Shown: positions 1 to 8,008 of the stretch, piece by piece | How positions within the stretch are numbered: the stretch's first letter is position 1 | Layout: each line of letters opens with the position of its first letter | Assembly (NCBI RefSeq): GCF_002288825.1 | Contig: NZ_NSLI01000002.1 | Location: 62,001 to 126,000 of the forward strand | Source of the DNA: Sphingomonas lenta | GTDB taxonomy: Bacteria; Pseudomonadota; Alphaproteobacteria; Sphingomonadales; Sphingomonadaceae | Reading direction: 5' to 3' | DNA: 64,000 nucleotides | Notes under the pieces: generated by a model | What the model saw: only the letters and a program-made list of their open reading frames with translations | Told to the model about the DNA's origin: nothing | The model's database searches: none | Translations under genes and position numbers: made by a program

Positions 1-1121
1 GCATGGCGACCAAGGAAGAGGACGCGATCGCCAAGCTGTTCGTGACCTCCACGCACACGCCCGTGCTGTTCTTCTCCACGCACGGCAAGGTGTACCGCAT
101 GAAGGTGTGGCGCCTGCCCGAGGGCGGTCCCGCCACCCGCGGCCGGCCCATGATCAACCTCCTGCCGCTCGCGCCCGGCGAGACGATCTCGACCGTGCTC
201 CCGCTGCCCGAGGACGAGGCGAAGTGGGGCGACCTCCACGTCATGTTCGCCACCGCGAACGGCACGGTGCGTAGAAACTCGATGGACGCGTTCACCAACG
301 TGCCGTCGAACGGCAAGATCGCGATGCGCTTTGATGAAGGCTCGGACGACTGCCTCGTCGCCGTCGCGCTCCTGACCGAGGAGGACGACGTGCTGCTCGC
401 GACCAAGGGCGGCCGCGCGATCCGCTTCGCCGCGACCGACGTGCGCGAGTTCCAGAGCCGCACCTCGACCGGCGTGCGCGGCGTCAGCCTCGCCGAGGGC
501 GACAAGGTCATTTCGCTCTCCATCCTCAAAGGCTTCGCCGCGACTACCGAAGAGCGCGAGGCGTACCTCCGCGCCGCTCCGTGGAAGGAGGGCGAACGCG
601 AGATGTCGCTGTCGCCGGAGCGCATGGCCGCGTTCGAGGAGGCGGAGGAGTTCATCCTCACCGTCACCGCCAACGGCTACGGCAAGCGCACCAGCGCCTA
701 CGAATATCGCCGCACCGGCCGCGGCGGCCAGGGGATCACCAATATCGTGACCTCCGACCGCAACGGCCCAGTGGTCTCCTCCTTCCCTTCGCACAATGGC
801 GAGCAGCTCATGCTCGTCACCGATCAGGCCAAGCTCATCCGCATGTCGGTCGGCGACACGCGCGTGACCGGCCGGAACACGCAGGGCGTCAGGCTGTTCG
901 ACGTGGCGGCGGACGAGCACGTCGTCTCCGCCGCCCGCATCGACGAGGCGGAGGACGCCGAGGATCCCGCCGAGGAGGAGGTCATCGCCGAAGTGCGTGA
1001 CACGCCCGCGCAAGCGCCCGACCCTGACAAGCAGCTGACCGTGGACGACGGCACCAGCCCGCACACCATGGCCGAGCGGGTCGATGAGAGTGGGGACGAG
1101 AGCGGGGAGGAGGACGAATGA
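1..1121 (+). CDS. gyrA: DNA gyrase subunit A, C-terminal part (truncated at window edge)
   Basis: C-terminal DNA-wrapping beta-pinwheel of the type II topoisomerase that introduces negative supercoils in complex with GyrB. The window opens inside the gene and bases 1-2 finish a codon, so the catalytic breakage-reunion part is missing. Repeated blade signatures are visible: HTPVLFFSTHGKVYRMKVW, then DVLLATKGGRAIRF, GYGKRTSAYEYRRTGRGGQG, and QLMLVTDQAKLIRM. About 35 residues around KEGEREMSLSPERMAAFEEA interrupt one blade, as in alphaproteobacterial GyrA. The tail is acidic (many Asp/Glu) and ends in an ATGA overlap with the next gene. The family identity is certain; only the N-terminal extent is unseen. 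Confidence 0.96.
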   Translation, partial: MATKEEDAIAKLFVTSTHTPVLFFSTHGKVYRMKVWRLPEGGPATRGRPMINLLPLAPGETISTVLPLPEDEAKWGDLHVMFATANGTVRRNSMDAFTNVPSNGKIAMRFDEGSDDCLVAVALLTEEDDVLLATKGGRAIRFAATDVREFQSRTSTGVRGVSLAEGDKVISLSILKGFAATTEEREAYLRAAPWKEGEREMSLSPERMAAFEEAEEFILTVTANGYGKRTSAYEYRRTGRGGQGITNIVTSDRNGPVVSSFPSHNGEQLMLVTDQAKLIRMSVGDTRVTGRNTQGVRLFDVAADEHVVSAARIDEAEDAEDPAEEEVIAEVRDTPAQAPDPDKQLTVDDGTSPHTMAERVDESGDESGEEDE

Positions 1122-1471
1122 GCGCGCCCGAACTCGTCTACAAGGTCCTGACCGGTGCCGAGATGGAGGCGTTCGAGCGCGACGGCCGCTTCGAGGGCTC
1201 GAATGCGGACCGTCGCGACGGCTTTATCCACCTGTCGACCTGCGACCAGCTGACCGAGACGGTGGACAAGCATTTCGCCGGCCAGGACGGCCTCCACGTC
1301 GCCGCGGTCGATCTCTCCGCCTACCGGTCGGAGAAGGTGAAATGGGAGGAGTCGCGCGGCGGCCAGCTCTTCCCGCACCTGTACGAGCCGATGCTGCTGG
1401 AGACGGTTACCGCTTACAGCCCGCTCCAGCGCAACGCCGACGGCACCGTCCGCCTGCCGGTGGCGGGCTGA
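1118..1471 (+). CDS. DUF952 domain-containing protein
   Basis: A 117-residue soluble protein of the DUF952 family, whose biochemical role is not established. The family hallmarks are present: an N-terminal YKVL segment, the central DGFIHLSTCDQL stretch, and a late LFPHLYEPMLLE strand. The start is fixed by the ATGA overlap with the gyrA stop, which implies translational coupling. No signal peptide or membrane segment is visible. Its placement directly after gyrA is the only context. The family call is solid; the function is unknown. Confidence 0.88.
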   Translation: MSAPELVYKVLTGAEMEAFERDGRFEGSNADRRDGFIHLSTCDQLTETVDKHFAGQDGLHVAAVDLSAYRSEKVKWEESRGGQLFPHLYEPMLLETVTAYSPLQRNADGTVRLPVAG

Positions 1472-1478
1472 AGTCCTA

Positions 1479-1604
1479 CCCTCTCCCGCTTTCGCGGGAG
1501 AGGGACAGCGGCGCAGCCGCAGGGTGAGGGCCCGCCCTCAACAGGCACTACCCTCACCCTGGCGCGTGCCGCGCCTGTCCCTCTCCCGCGAGAGCGGGAG
1601 AGGG
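1479..1604. repeat. Intergenic palindromic element, family A, copy 1
   Basis: About 126 bp with two terminal hairpins. Each is built on CCCTCTCCCGC paired with GCGGGAGAGGG, with a short loop. The inner arms (GGGTGAGGG against CCCTCACCC) make the whole element an inverted repeat. It lies between convergent genes (DUF952 and PilZ), so it may also terminate both transcripts. A second copy lies at 34606-34733. Confidence 0.85.
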
Positions 1605-1612
1605 CTAGAATG

Positions 1613-2005
1613 TCACCGCCGCCACAGCCCCAACAACCCCCGCGGCTTGGGCGGCGGCGCCTCCGCCTCGGCGCGTAGCCGGTCGAACCCGGCCACGGCT
1701 TCCTCCGACCGCAACACCGCCTCCAGTTCCTCCGCCTCCAGCGGCGCCTGGAACAGGCACCCGTACCCGTTCCCGTCCCGCCGCACGACGCGCACCTCGC
1801 GCGAGCTGCCCGCGGGCAGCGCGGCGGTGAACCGCGCCCAGAGCGGCAACTCGATCGGCGATCGCACGAACATGCCCGTGGCCGAGATGTTCGCCGCCTC
1901 CGCCTCCACGGTCGCCGTCTCCGTCCGGTCGAGCGTGATCACGAAGGAGACGGGGACGCGGGCTGCGCCCCGGCGCTCGGCGGGCTGTGTCGCGGGTTCG
2001 GCCAT
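1613..2005 (-). CDS. PilZ domain-containing protein
   Basis: A 130-residue protein that is essentially a single PilZ domain, the c-di-GMP receptor fold. The RxxxR motif is R12-G-A-A-R16 in ERRGAARVPVSF. The second motif, usually D/NxSxxG, is N39-I-S41-A-T-G44. Both are intact, so ligand binding is plausible. The C-terminus is Pro- and Arg-rich and probably disordered. It stands alone, facing DUF952 across a palindromic repeat, so the effector it controls cannot be read from context. The fold call is firm; the output is unknown. Confidence 0.85.
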   Translation of the reverse strand: MAEPATQPAERRGAARVPVSFVITLDRTETATVEAEAANISATGMFVRSPIELPLWARFTAALPAGSSREVRVVRRDGNGYGCLFQAPLEAEELEAVLRSEEAVAGFDRLRAEAEAPPPKPRGLLGLWRR

Positions 2006-2050
2006 GCCGGACAGGGTAGCGGGCCGGTTCCTAACGGAACGTTGCCGGGA

Positions 2051-2446
2051 TCATCCCGGGCCGCGGCACACCGCTTCGATGTTCGCGCCGTCCGGGTCGA
2101 GCACGAAGGCGGCGTAGTAGTTCGGCCCGTAGTGCGGCCGGAGCCCCGGCCCGCCGTGATCGACGCCGCCGGCCGCTACCGCGGCCGCGTGGAACGCGTC
2201 CACCGCCGCACGGCTGTCGGCCGGGAAGGCGACGTGCGTGCCCTCACCCACCCGTTCGTTGTCGCCGATCCAGAAGAACGGGTAGCCCACGTCCGTCTTG
2301 CCGAACCCGATCGCCGTCCCGCCCGACTGCGTCTGCTCCGGCGTCGCCACCATGATCACGCCCATGCCGAGCGGCGCGAGCGCGGCCTCGTAGAAGCGCC
2401 GGGACCGCGCGATGTCCGACACAGCGAACCCCATATGGTCGATCAT
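2051..2446 (-). CDS. VOC family protein (glyoxalase/dioxygenase-like)
   Basis: A 131-residue vicinal-oxygen-chelate protein. It begins MIDHMGFAVSDIARSRRFYE, the typical first beta-alpha-beta-beta-beta module with a metal-ligand His near the N-terminus. The second module contains HVAFPADSRAAVDAFHAAA and YYAAFVLDPDGANIEAVC, where the Glu near the end is the usual second metal ligand. The substrate cannot be deduced. It lies 10 bp downstream of the ompA-like gene on the same strand and may be co-transcribed with it. Confidence 0.87.
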   Translation of the reverse strand: MIDHMGFAVSDIARSRRFYEAALAPLGMGVIMVATPEQTQSGGTAIGFGKTDVGYPFFWIGDNERVGEGTHVAFPADSRAAVDAFHAAAVAAGGVDHGGPGLRPHYGPNYYAAFVLDPDGANIEAVCRGPG

Positions 2447-2456
2447 CCCCGCCTCC

Positions 2457-3035
2457 TCACCTGTTCGGGATGAGCAACTCCACCCGTCGGTTCCGCGCCC
2501 GGCCGCCCTCGTCGTCGCTCCCGTCCAGCCGCGCGTTGGGCGCGACGGGCTGCGCCTCGCCCTTGCCTGCGACGGTGAAGCTCCGTTGCCGCACGCCGAC
2601 TTGGCCGCGCATCCACTCGGCCACCGCCCGCGCGCGGGCCTCCGAGAGCTCCTGGTTGTACGCGTCGCTCCCTTTGGCGTCCGTATGGCCGGTGACTGCG
2701 ACGGGTCCGGGCGGCGCGCGGCGGATCGCCTCGGCGGCCTTGAGCAGGTTCTCCTGCGCGGCCGGAGTCAGCTCGGCCTTGTCGAACTCGAACAGCGTAT
2801 CCGCCGGCAGCTCGATCACCGTGCCCAGGTCCGTCACCCGCGTGTTCAGCCCGCCCGTATCGGCGGCGAGCGCGCTCACCTCGCCGCGCAGCCCGCCGCC
2901 GGTGGTCGCGACGCCGCCCACATCCGCTTCGGGCGCGGACACCGCCGCCGCGGGAGGGGGCTGCGCTTGCCCGTCGGGCGACGGCTCGGAGCAGCCCGCG
3001 ACCGCCAGCGCGAGCGCGGGCAGGAGCGGTCTCAC
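2457..3035 (-). CDS. OmpA-family lipoprotein
   Basis: A 192-residue predicted outer-membrane lipoprotein. A short signal peptide ends in the lipobox LAVAGC, followed by a Pro/Ala-rich linker. The C-terminal OmpA-like peptidoglycan-binding domain (about residues 90-190) has TLFEFDKAELTPAA, VTGHTDAKGSDAYNQELSEA and NRRVELLI; the Asp and Arg that contact diaminopimelate are in the conserved places. It starts with GTG overlapping the stop of the upstream lipoprotein gene (GTGA), so the two are probably translated together and act together at the cell envelope. It is likely a structural tether between envelope and peptidoglycan, similar to Pal or YiaD, but not Pal itself because no Tol genes flank it. 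Confidence 0.88.
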   Translation of the reverse strand: MRPLLPALALAVAGCSEPSPDGQAQPPPAAAVSAPEADVGGVATTGGGLRGEVSALAADTGGLNTRVTDLGTVIELPADTLFEFDKAELTPAAQENLLKAAEAIRRAPPGPVAVTGHTDAKGSDAYNQELSEARARAVAEWMRGQVGVRQRSFTVAGKGEAQPVAPNARLDGSDDEGGRARNRRVELLIPNR

Positions 3036-3595
3036 CGGGTGACCGGGATGCCGTCGAAGGGACCGACGCCGGGGATGTTGATCGACACCGTCCGGCTGGT
3101 GGGCGGCGGCGCGGGGAACTTGAACCAGACGATCTGCGGCGCGCTCTCGTTCGTCTCCACGCGGATCTCTTTGTCGTTCGAGCCCAGCGGAGCGGCGAGC
3201 CAGCGGCCCTGCCCGTCCTTCAGGACGCCGATCTGCTGAGCGGTGGCGTCGTCGATCACGCTGACCCGATCGACTGGTATGTAGCCGCAGCAGCTCGTCC
3301 CGCCGCTAAAGCTGAGCTGCACCGTCATCACGTCGCCGGTCACCGCGGCGCGGTTCAGCGCCACGCGCGAGCCCTCCGGTCCCGGCTGCTCCTGGATCAC
3401 GCTCGCCAGCGGCGCAGGCGAGGGCGTGGGGGACGGCGACACCTCGGTGCGCGTCACGCCGCCGGCGCTACCCCGCGAGGGCGGCTGCGTCGCGAGCACG
3501 TCCTCCGCCGCGCCTTGCTCCTGCTGCTGCCCGCATCCCGCCAGCATCGCCGCGCTCATCAGCAAGGCGGTCCAACCTTTTCGCAAAGCACGCAC
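3032..3595 (-). CDS. Putative lipoprotein, function unknown
   Basis: I prefer the GTG start at 3595. It gives a proper lipoprotein signal (VRALRKGWTALLMSAAMLAGC) with two basic residues, a hydrophobic core and a lipobox Cys. An ATG at 3676 would add 27 residues before the signal, and the ATG at 3559 leaves too short a signal. After the lipidated Cys there is a Gln- and Pro-rich linker with a PSPTPSPAP stretch. A compact beta-rich domain follows (about residues 75-187), containing a CC pair in SGGTSCCGYIPVDR. I do not recognise the domain. It is coupled to the OmpA-like gene by a GTGA overlap. Confidence 0.75.
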   Translation of the reverse strand: MRALRKGWTALLMSAAMLAGCGQQQEQGAAEDVLATQPPSRGSAGGVTRTEVSPSPTPSPAPLASVIQEQPGPEGSRVALNRAAVTGDVMTVQLSFSGGTSCCGYIPVDRVSVIDDATAQQIGVLKDGQGRWLAAPLGSNDKEIRVETNESAPQIVWFKFPAPPPTSRTVSINIPGVGPFDGIPVTR

Positions 3596-3680
3596 TCCCG
3601 ACCGTTGTTGTTGCGATAGAGAAACGGCGAACGCGACGGGGGTTCCCGACCGGGGTTCACGGCTTGACCTCGCCACCCTC

Positions 3681-3705
3681 TTCCGATATTTCTGTTTTTA
3701 CGGAA
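3681..3705 (+). promoter_or_regulatory. AT-rich inverted half-sites upstream of GbsR-family gene, possible operator
   Basis: The half-sites TTCCG and CGGAA face each other across 15 bp of unusually AT-rich sequence, just before the ribosome site GGAAAGGA of the regulator gene at 3719. MarR/GbsR-type proteins often repress their own promoters at such sites. This is inferred from position and symmetry only. Confidence 0.3.
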
Positions 3706-3718
3706 AGGACGCGCGACT

Positions 3719-4264
3719 ATGTCCCTCATGGACCACCCCGACGCCAAGACGTTCATCCTTCACTGGGGTGAGATGGGGTCGCAATGGGGCGTCAACCGCT
3801 CCGTGTCGCAAATCCATGCGCTGCTCTACCTTTCCGACCAGCCGCTCACCGCCGAGGCGATCTCCGACACGCTCGGCCTCGCGCGCTCCAACGTATCGAC
3901 GGGCCTCAAGGACCTGCAGGGTTACGGCATCGTCCGCCGCGTGCATATCGAGGGCGACCGTCGCGACCATTTCGTCGCGGAGGCGGACCTCTGGGACATG
4001 CTCACCCGCATCGTCGCCGAGCGCAAGAAGCGCGAGATCGATCCGACGCTCGAGGTCCTGGCCGAGCTCGCCGACCGCCTCGCGGCCGACAGGAGCGCCC
4101 CCGCCCACCTGCGCGAGCGCATCACGCGCATGCACGACTTCATGGGAAATCTGTCCCGTTGGTACGATCAGGTGCGGATGCTGCCCAAACCGACGCTCGT
4201 CGCGTTGATGAAGCTCGGCTCCAAGGTCGCCCGGTTCATCCCCGGCCAACGCGCCGCGAGCTGA
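3719..4264 (+). CDS. GbsR/MarR family winged-helix transcriptional regulator
   Basis: A 181-residue DNA-binding protein. The N-terminal segment FILHWGEMGSQWGVNRSVSQ and the winged-helix core ALLYLSDQPLTAEAISDTLG, then ARSNVSTGLKDLQGYGIVRR, are typical of the GbsR subgroup of MarR regulators. These respond to choline/betaine in Bacillus but are used for many purposes elsewhere. A helical dimerisation region follows. The start is supported by GGAAAGGA about 10 bases upstream. The next gene, a membrane SRPBCC protein, begins 4 bp after the stop and is the obvious candidate target. Confidence 0.85.
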   Translation: MSLMDHPDAKTFILHWGEMGSQWGVNRSVSQIHALLYLSDQPLTAEAISDTLGLARSNVSTGLKDLQGYGIVRRVHIEGDRRDHFVAEADLWDMLTRIVAERKKREIDPTLEVLAELADRLAADRSAPAHLRERITRMHDFMGNLSRWYDQVRMLPKPTLVALMKLGSKVARFIPGQRAAS

Positions 4265-4268
4265 CGGG

Positions 4269-5282
4269 GTGGGCCGCTCCGACCCGATGCTCGCGCCGCC
4301 GAGCCGTCGACGGACCGCAGCCATTCGTATCACCGCAGCCCTCGCGGTCGCGCTCGCCTTTGCGCTGGGCGTGTACCTGCTCCTGGAGTTCACGCGTCCG
4401 AACGGCGGGCTGATCAGCTTCTCCTTTCTGATCATTCTGCCCGGCGCGATTTCGGCGTTCGTCGCCTACGTCGCCGACCCCTGGGGCGAGCGGTCGCGCG
4501 GGGCGTACCTGCTCGTCCCCGTCTGGCTGTCGCTCGCGGCGATCGTCGCGTCGGCCGCGTTCCTGCGGGAAGGCGTGATCTGCATCGTGATGCTCGCACC
4601 TCTTTGGCTGCTGAGCGGCATGGCGGGCGCCGCGCTCACCTACAGCTTCCGTCGTCGGCGGCCCGAGGTCGACATCGACGCCTTCTACTCGGCCGCGCTC
4701 CTCGCGCTGCCCGTCATCGCGTTGCAGGTCGAGCCGTTCATTCCTTTACCGGAGGCGAGCAGGACGGTCAGCCGATCGGTGGTCGTGCACGCGCCTCCCC
4801 AGGCGATCTGGCCGTTGCTCCGCGGCGTGCCCGACGTTCGGCCAGGCGAGGGTCGCTGGAATTTCACGCAGGACGTGATCGGCGTTCCGCGCCCGGTCGG
4901 CGCGCGGCTGATCGGCAATGGCCTGGGTGCGGATAGGCACGCCGTTTGGAGTCACAGAATCCGCTTTCGCGAGCGCGTCGTCGATTGGGAGCCGAACGAG
5001 CGGATCGGCTGGCGCTTCATCTTCGACGACGTCGCGGCCTGGGCGTTCACCGATCGCCATCTCACGCCAAACAGCAGCTATTTTCGCGTGACGACCGGCG
5101 GCTACGCGGTCGAGGCGCTGTCGGGCGGTGGTTCGAGGGTGACACTCACGACACGCTATTGGATGCGCACTCCCGTGAACGCCTACTGCGCCTTGTGGGG
5201 CAAGTTGTTCCTCGGCGATCTGGAGAACAACCTGCTGGCGGTTATCCGGCAGCGGGCGGAGGGTCGACCCGCCGCGCGGTGA
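4269..5282 (+). CDS. Membrane protein with C-terminal SRPBCC (START-like) domain
   Basis: About 337 residues starting at GTG 4269; an in-frame ATG at 4284 is the alternative. The N-terminal half holds four to five hydrophobic segments (for example ITAALAVALAFALGVYLLLE and GVICIVMLAPLWLLSGMAG). The C-terminal half, from about SVVVHAPPQAIWPLLRGVPD onward, is a helix-grip SRPBCC domain of the polyketide-cyclase type. It has a late RVTLTTRYWMRTPVNAY strand and a final helix. Such domains bind lipids or other hydrophobic ligands. Being membrane-anchored and coupled to a GbsR regulator suggests an envelope or lipid-related role, but no substrate can be named. Confidence 0.75.
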   Translation: MGRSDPMLAPPSRRRTAAIRITAALAVALAFALGVYLLLEFTRPNGGLISFSFLIILPGAISAFVAYVADPWGERSRGAYLLVPVWLSLAAIVASAAFLREGVICIVMLAPLWLLSGMAGAALTYSFRRRRPEVDIDAFYSAALLALPVIALQVEPFIPLPEASRTVSRSVVVHAPPQAIWPLLRGVPDVRPGEGRWNFTQDVIGVPRPVGARLIGNGLGADRHAVWSHRIRFRERVVDWEPNERIGWRFIFDDVAAWAFTDRHLTPNSSYFRVTTGGYAVEALSGGGSRVTLTTRYWMRTPVNAYCALWGKLFLGDLENNLLAVIRQRAEGRPAAR

Positions 5283-5432
5283 GACGTAATTGGCCGGGCT
5301 GTCCTACAAGGCCGCACTCTGCCATGGCCTTCTCATGCCTGTCGACGCACCGGAGCCGCCGCGCAACAAAAGCCAAGTCGGACGACACGGAATTGCCGAA
5401 CAGGCGCGAAGATTGAGAAGCTAAGCCGAATC

Positions 5433-6809
5433 ATGACGTACCACATCCATATTATCGGCGGCGGCCTCGCCGGCTCGGAAGCCGCCTGGCAGCTCGCCCA
5501 GGCAGGGTTCCGCGTCCGCTTGTCCGAAATGCGCGGTTCGGGGGACATGACTCCTGCGCACCATACCGACGGCTTGGCCGAGCTCGTCTGCTCGAACAGC
5601 TTCCGCTCCGACGATGCGGAGTCGAACGCCGTCGGTCTGCTTCACCAGGAGATGCGCGCGCTCGGATCGCTGATCCTGACCCAGGGCGACCACCACCGCG
5701 TGCCCGCCGGCTCGGCACTCGCCGTCGACCGCGACGGCTTCTCCGCCGGCGTGACCGCCGCGCTCGAAGCGCACCCGAACGTGGAGATCGTCCGCGAGCG
5801 CGTCGACAGTCTGCCCGAGGACGGCCTCGCGATCGTCGCCACCGGTCCCCTCACCGCCCCCGGTCTGGCCGACAGCATCGGCCGGGCGACCGGCGCCGAC
5901 GCGCTGGCCTTCTTCGACGCCATCGCGCCCATCGTCCACCGCGACAGCATCGACATGGGAACGGCGTGGTTCCAATCGCGCTGGAACAAGGGCGATGGGC
6001 ACGACTACATCAACTGCCCGCTCACCAAGGAGCAGTACCTCGCCTTCCACCAGGGCCTGCTCGACGGCGAGAAGACGCCGTTCCGCGACTGGGAGAAGGA
6101 CACGCCCTATTTCGAGGGCTGCATGCCGATCGAGGTCATGGCCGAGCGCGGCGTCGACACGCTCCGCTACGGCCCGATGAAGCCCGTCGGCCTCGACGAT
6201 CCGCGCACCGGCCGCTGGCCTTACGCCGTCGTCCAGCTCCGCCAGGACAACGCGTCCGGCACGCTCTGGAACATCGTCGGCTTCCAGACCAAGCTCAAGC
6301 ACGCCGAGCAGGTGCGCCTGTTCCGCACCATCCCCGGCCTGGAGAATGCCGAGTTCGCCAGGCTGGGCGGGCTGCACCGCAACACGTTCATCCGTTCGCC
6401 CGGGTTGCTCGACGGCTCCTTGCGCCTGAAGAGCCGCCCCAATATCCGCTTCGCCGGCCAGATCACCGGCTGCGAGGGCTATGTCGAGAGCGCCGCGATC
6501 GGCCTGCTCGCCGGCCGCTTCGCCGCCGCGGAGCTCAGGGGCGAGGCGCTGACGCCGCCACCCGTCGAGACCGCGCTGGGCGCGCTCCTCAACCACATCA
6601 CCGGTGCAGCGGACGCGGAGCTCTACCAGCCGATGAACGTCAACTTCGGCCTGTTCCCGCCCATCCCGGGCCGGTCCAAGAAGGCCGAGCGCAAGAAGAT
6701 GTACACCGACCGCGCCCGCGCCGCGCTGGCCGAGTGGCTCAGCCCCAATAACCTCAACCGTCGTCCTGCTGCGGAGGACAGGCCGGTCGCCGAGCCGGCC
6801 GCCGTTTGA
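5433..6809 (+). CDS. trmFO: Methylenetetrahydrofolate--tRNA-(uracil-54)-C5-methyltransferase (FADH2-oxidising)
   Basis: Forms ribothymidine at position 54 of tRNA, taking carbon from methylene-THF and electrons from FADH2. The 458 residues include the dinucleotide-binding [14 protein letters not shown] at the N-terminus. The TrmFO/Gid signatures [38 protein letters not shown] and [15 protein letters not shown] follow, and the reactive cysteines are present. The 150 bp before it show no gene. Its last 56 bp overlap the convergent EF-hand gene. Confidence 0.95.
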   Translation: MTYHIHIIGGGLAGSEAAWQLAQAGFRVRLSEMRGSGDMTPAHHTDGLAELVCSNSFRSDDAESNAVGLLHQEMRALGSLILTQGDHHRVPAGSALAVDRDGFSAGVTAALEAHPNVEIVRERVDSLPEDGLAIVATGPLTAPGLADSIGRATGADALAFFDAIAPIVHRDSIDMGTAWFQSRWNKGDGHDYINCPLTKEQYLAFHQGLLDGEKTPFRDWEKDTPYFEGCMPIEVMAERGVDTLRYGPMKPVGLDDPRTGRWPYAVVQLRQDNASGTLWNIVGFQTKLKHAEQVRLFRTIPGLENAEFARLGGLHRNTFIRSPGLLDGSLRLKSRPNIRFAGQITGCEGYVESAAIGLLAGRFAAAELRGEALTPPPVETALGALLNHITGAADAELYQPMNVNFGLFPPIPGRSKKAERKKMYTDRARAALAEWLSPNNLNRRPAAEDRPVAEPAAV

Positions 6810-7215
6810 CTGCGGTGGTCGCGAACTCGGCCGCGTTCATCGCCCCCGACTTGTCGCGGTCGGCGGTCGCGAACTTGGTCGTGGTCTTCACCGACCACTC
6901 GTCGAACGACAGCCGCCCGTCGCCGTCGCGGTCGAGCTTGGCGTACGCCTTGCGCCGGCTCAGCAGATACTCGTCGCGCGTGATCGCGCCGTCGCGGTCC
7001 TTGTCATATCGCCCGAACCGCTTTTCCTCGCGCGTCTTCGGGGTCGCTTCCGGTAGGGTGGGCGCGCCGCCCTCCGTTTCTTGCGCCGGCGGGGCGACTT
7101 GCGCCGACGCCGTCGGCAATACGGCTGGCGGGGGCACCTCGCCGCCGACCAGGAGCCAGCCCGCCCCGCCCATGGCGAGCACCGCCGCCCCGCCCACCGC
7201 GTACCGCCACCACAT
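6754..7215 (-). CDS. EF-hand domain protein, membrane-anchored or secreted
   Basis: A 153-residue protein with an N-terminal hydrophobic segment ([20 protein letters not shown]), then a Pro-rich linker and three consecutive calcium-binding loops. These are D71-K-D-R-D-G to E82, D95-R-D-G-D-G to E106, and D119-R-D-K-S-G to E130. All three have acidic residues at positions 1, 3 and 12, so calcium binding is likely. The basic, Pro-rich C-terminus is encoded antisense to the last 56 bp of trmFO. The topology suggests a periplasmic calcium buffer or sensor; the partner is unknown. Confidence 0.82.
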   Translation of the reverse strand: MWWRYAVGGAAVLAMGGAGWLLVGGEVPPPAVLPTASAQVAPPAQETEGGAPTLPEATPKTREEKRFGRYDKDRDGAITRDEYLLSRRKAYAKLDRDGDGRLSFDEWSVKTTTKFATADRDKSGAMNAAEFATTAVKRRPARRPACPPQQDDG

Positions 7216-7277
7216 GCGCCTGCTCCCTGTCGCCCGGTGGCGAGCCTAGCCATCCGTTACGGAGCCGCAACCCTCAT

Positions 7278-7922
7278 CTAGCGTCCCGTCAGTCGGTGCA
7301 GCAGCAAGCGCCCCACACGCCCGGCCCCGCTCCCGCCCTCGAGATCGAACCGGGCCAGCAGCGCCAGCGCCCCCAGCGCCCGCCCCGCCCGCGACCAGCG
7401 CCACCCCATCGCCTCTACTAATCGCGCGCGCGCCAGCTCCCGTGCGCGCGCCGCGACTTGCCGGTCGGAGAGGTTGCTCGCCAGGTCAGCCAGCGCCCAA
7501 CCCTCGCCCGCCACCGCCGCCTGCTCGTCCGCCGCGCCCGACACCGCCGCCGCCGCCCGGAACAGCCGACCGCCCCGCTCGCGCGCGAAAGTCCGCAGAG
7601 CCGTCTCGCCGAGCGGCTCCTCCAGGAGCACCTCCCACCCCTCGACCATGCCCGCCAGCGTCGTACCCGTGACGCCCCGTGGCAGCACCTCGCCCGCTAG
7701 CGCACGCAGCACCGGTTCGGCGGGGGGCGGCTCGCGGTCGAGCCGCTCCAACGCCTCGAACCACCAGGTCAGCCGCATCTGCCCCACCATCGGCTCGCGC
7801 GTGGTGCGCAGGATGCGGCCGAGCGTGTCGTCGAGGGCGAGCAACGCCTCCAGACCCGGGCGCGAAGCGGGAGGGGTATAAGTCAGGATGAGAGCACGGT
7901 CGGGCTTTTGGAAATCCTTCAC
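7278..7922 (-). CDS. Squalene/phytoene-synthase-fold protein (NDUFAF6-like)
   Basis: A 214-residue, all-helical protein with weak but recognisable trans-isoprenyl-diphosphate-synthase features: LLALDDTLGRIL near the start and REPMVGQMRLTWWFEAL. The motif REPMVGQMRLTWW is that of the NDUFAF6-like branch. The second aspartate-rich motif expected in real phytoene synthases is absent (ADLASNLSD is the nearest), and the protein is shorter than the roughly 300 residues of the catalytic enzymes. It may therefore not be a prenyl synthase; mitochondrial relatives assist complex I assembly. It starts at GTG. Confidence 0.72.
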   Translation of the reverse strand: MKDFQKPDRALILTYTPPASRPGLEALLALDDTLGRILRTTREPMVGQMRLTWWFEALERLDREPPPAEPVLRALAGEVLPRGVTGTTLAGMVEGWEVLLEEPLGETALRTFARERGGRLFRAAAAVSGAADEQAAVAGEGWALADLASNLSDRQVAARARELARARLVEAMGWRWSRAGRALGALALLARFDLEGGSGAGRVGRLLLHRLTGR

Positions 7923-8008
7923 CTTATTCCCTTAGCCGTTCGCAACGGACCCTTGTCCATCACCTCGTGCTGGACCCGGGCCGGTTCGACTCGCGGAGCG
8001 TTCGGCGG

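Noticed and set aside
5283..5432. A small gene between the SRPBCC gene and trmFO
   Set aside because: The short open frames there have no ribosome site or recognisable composition; treated as leader/promoter sequence of trmFO.
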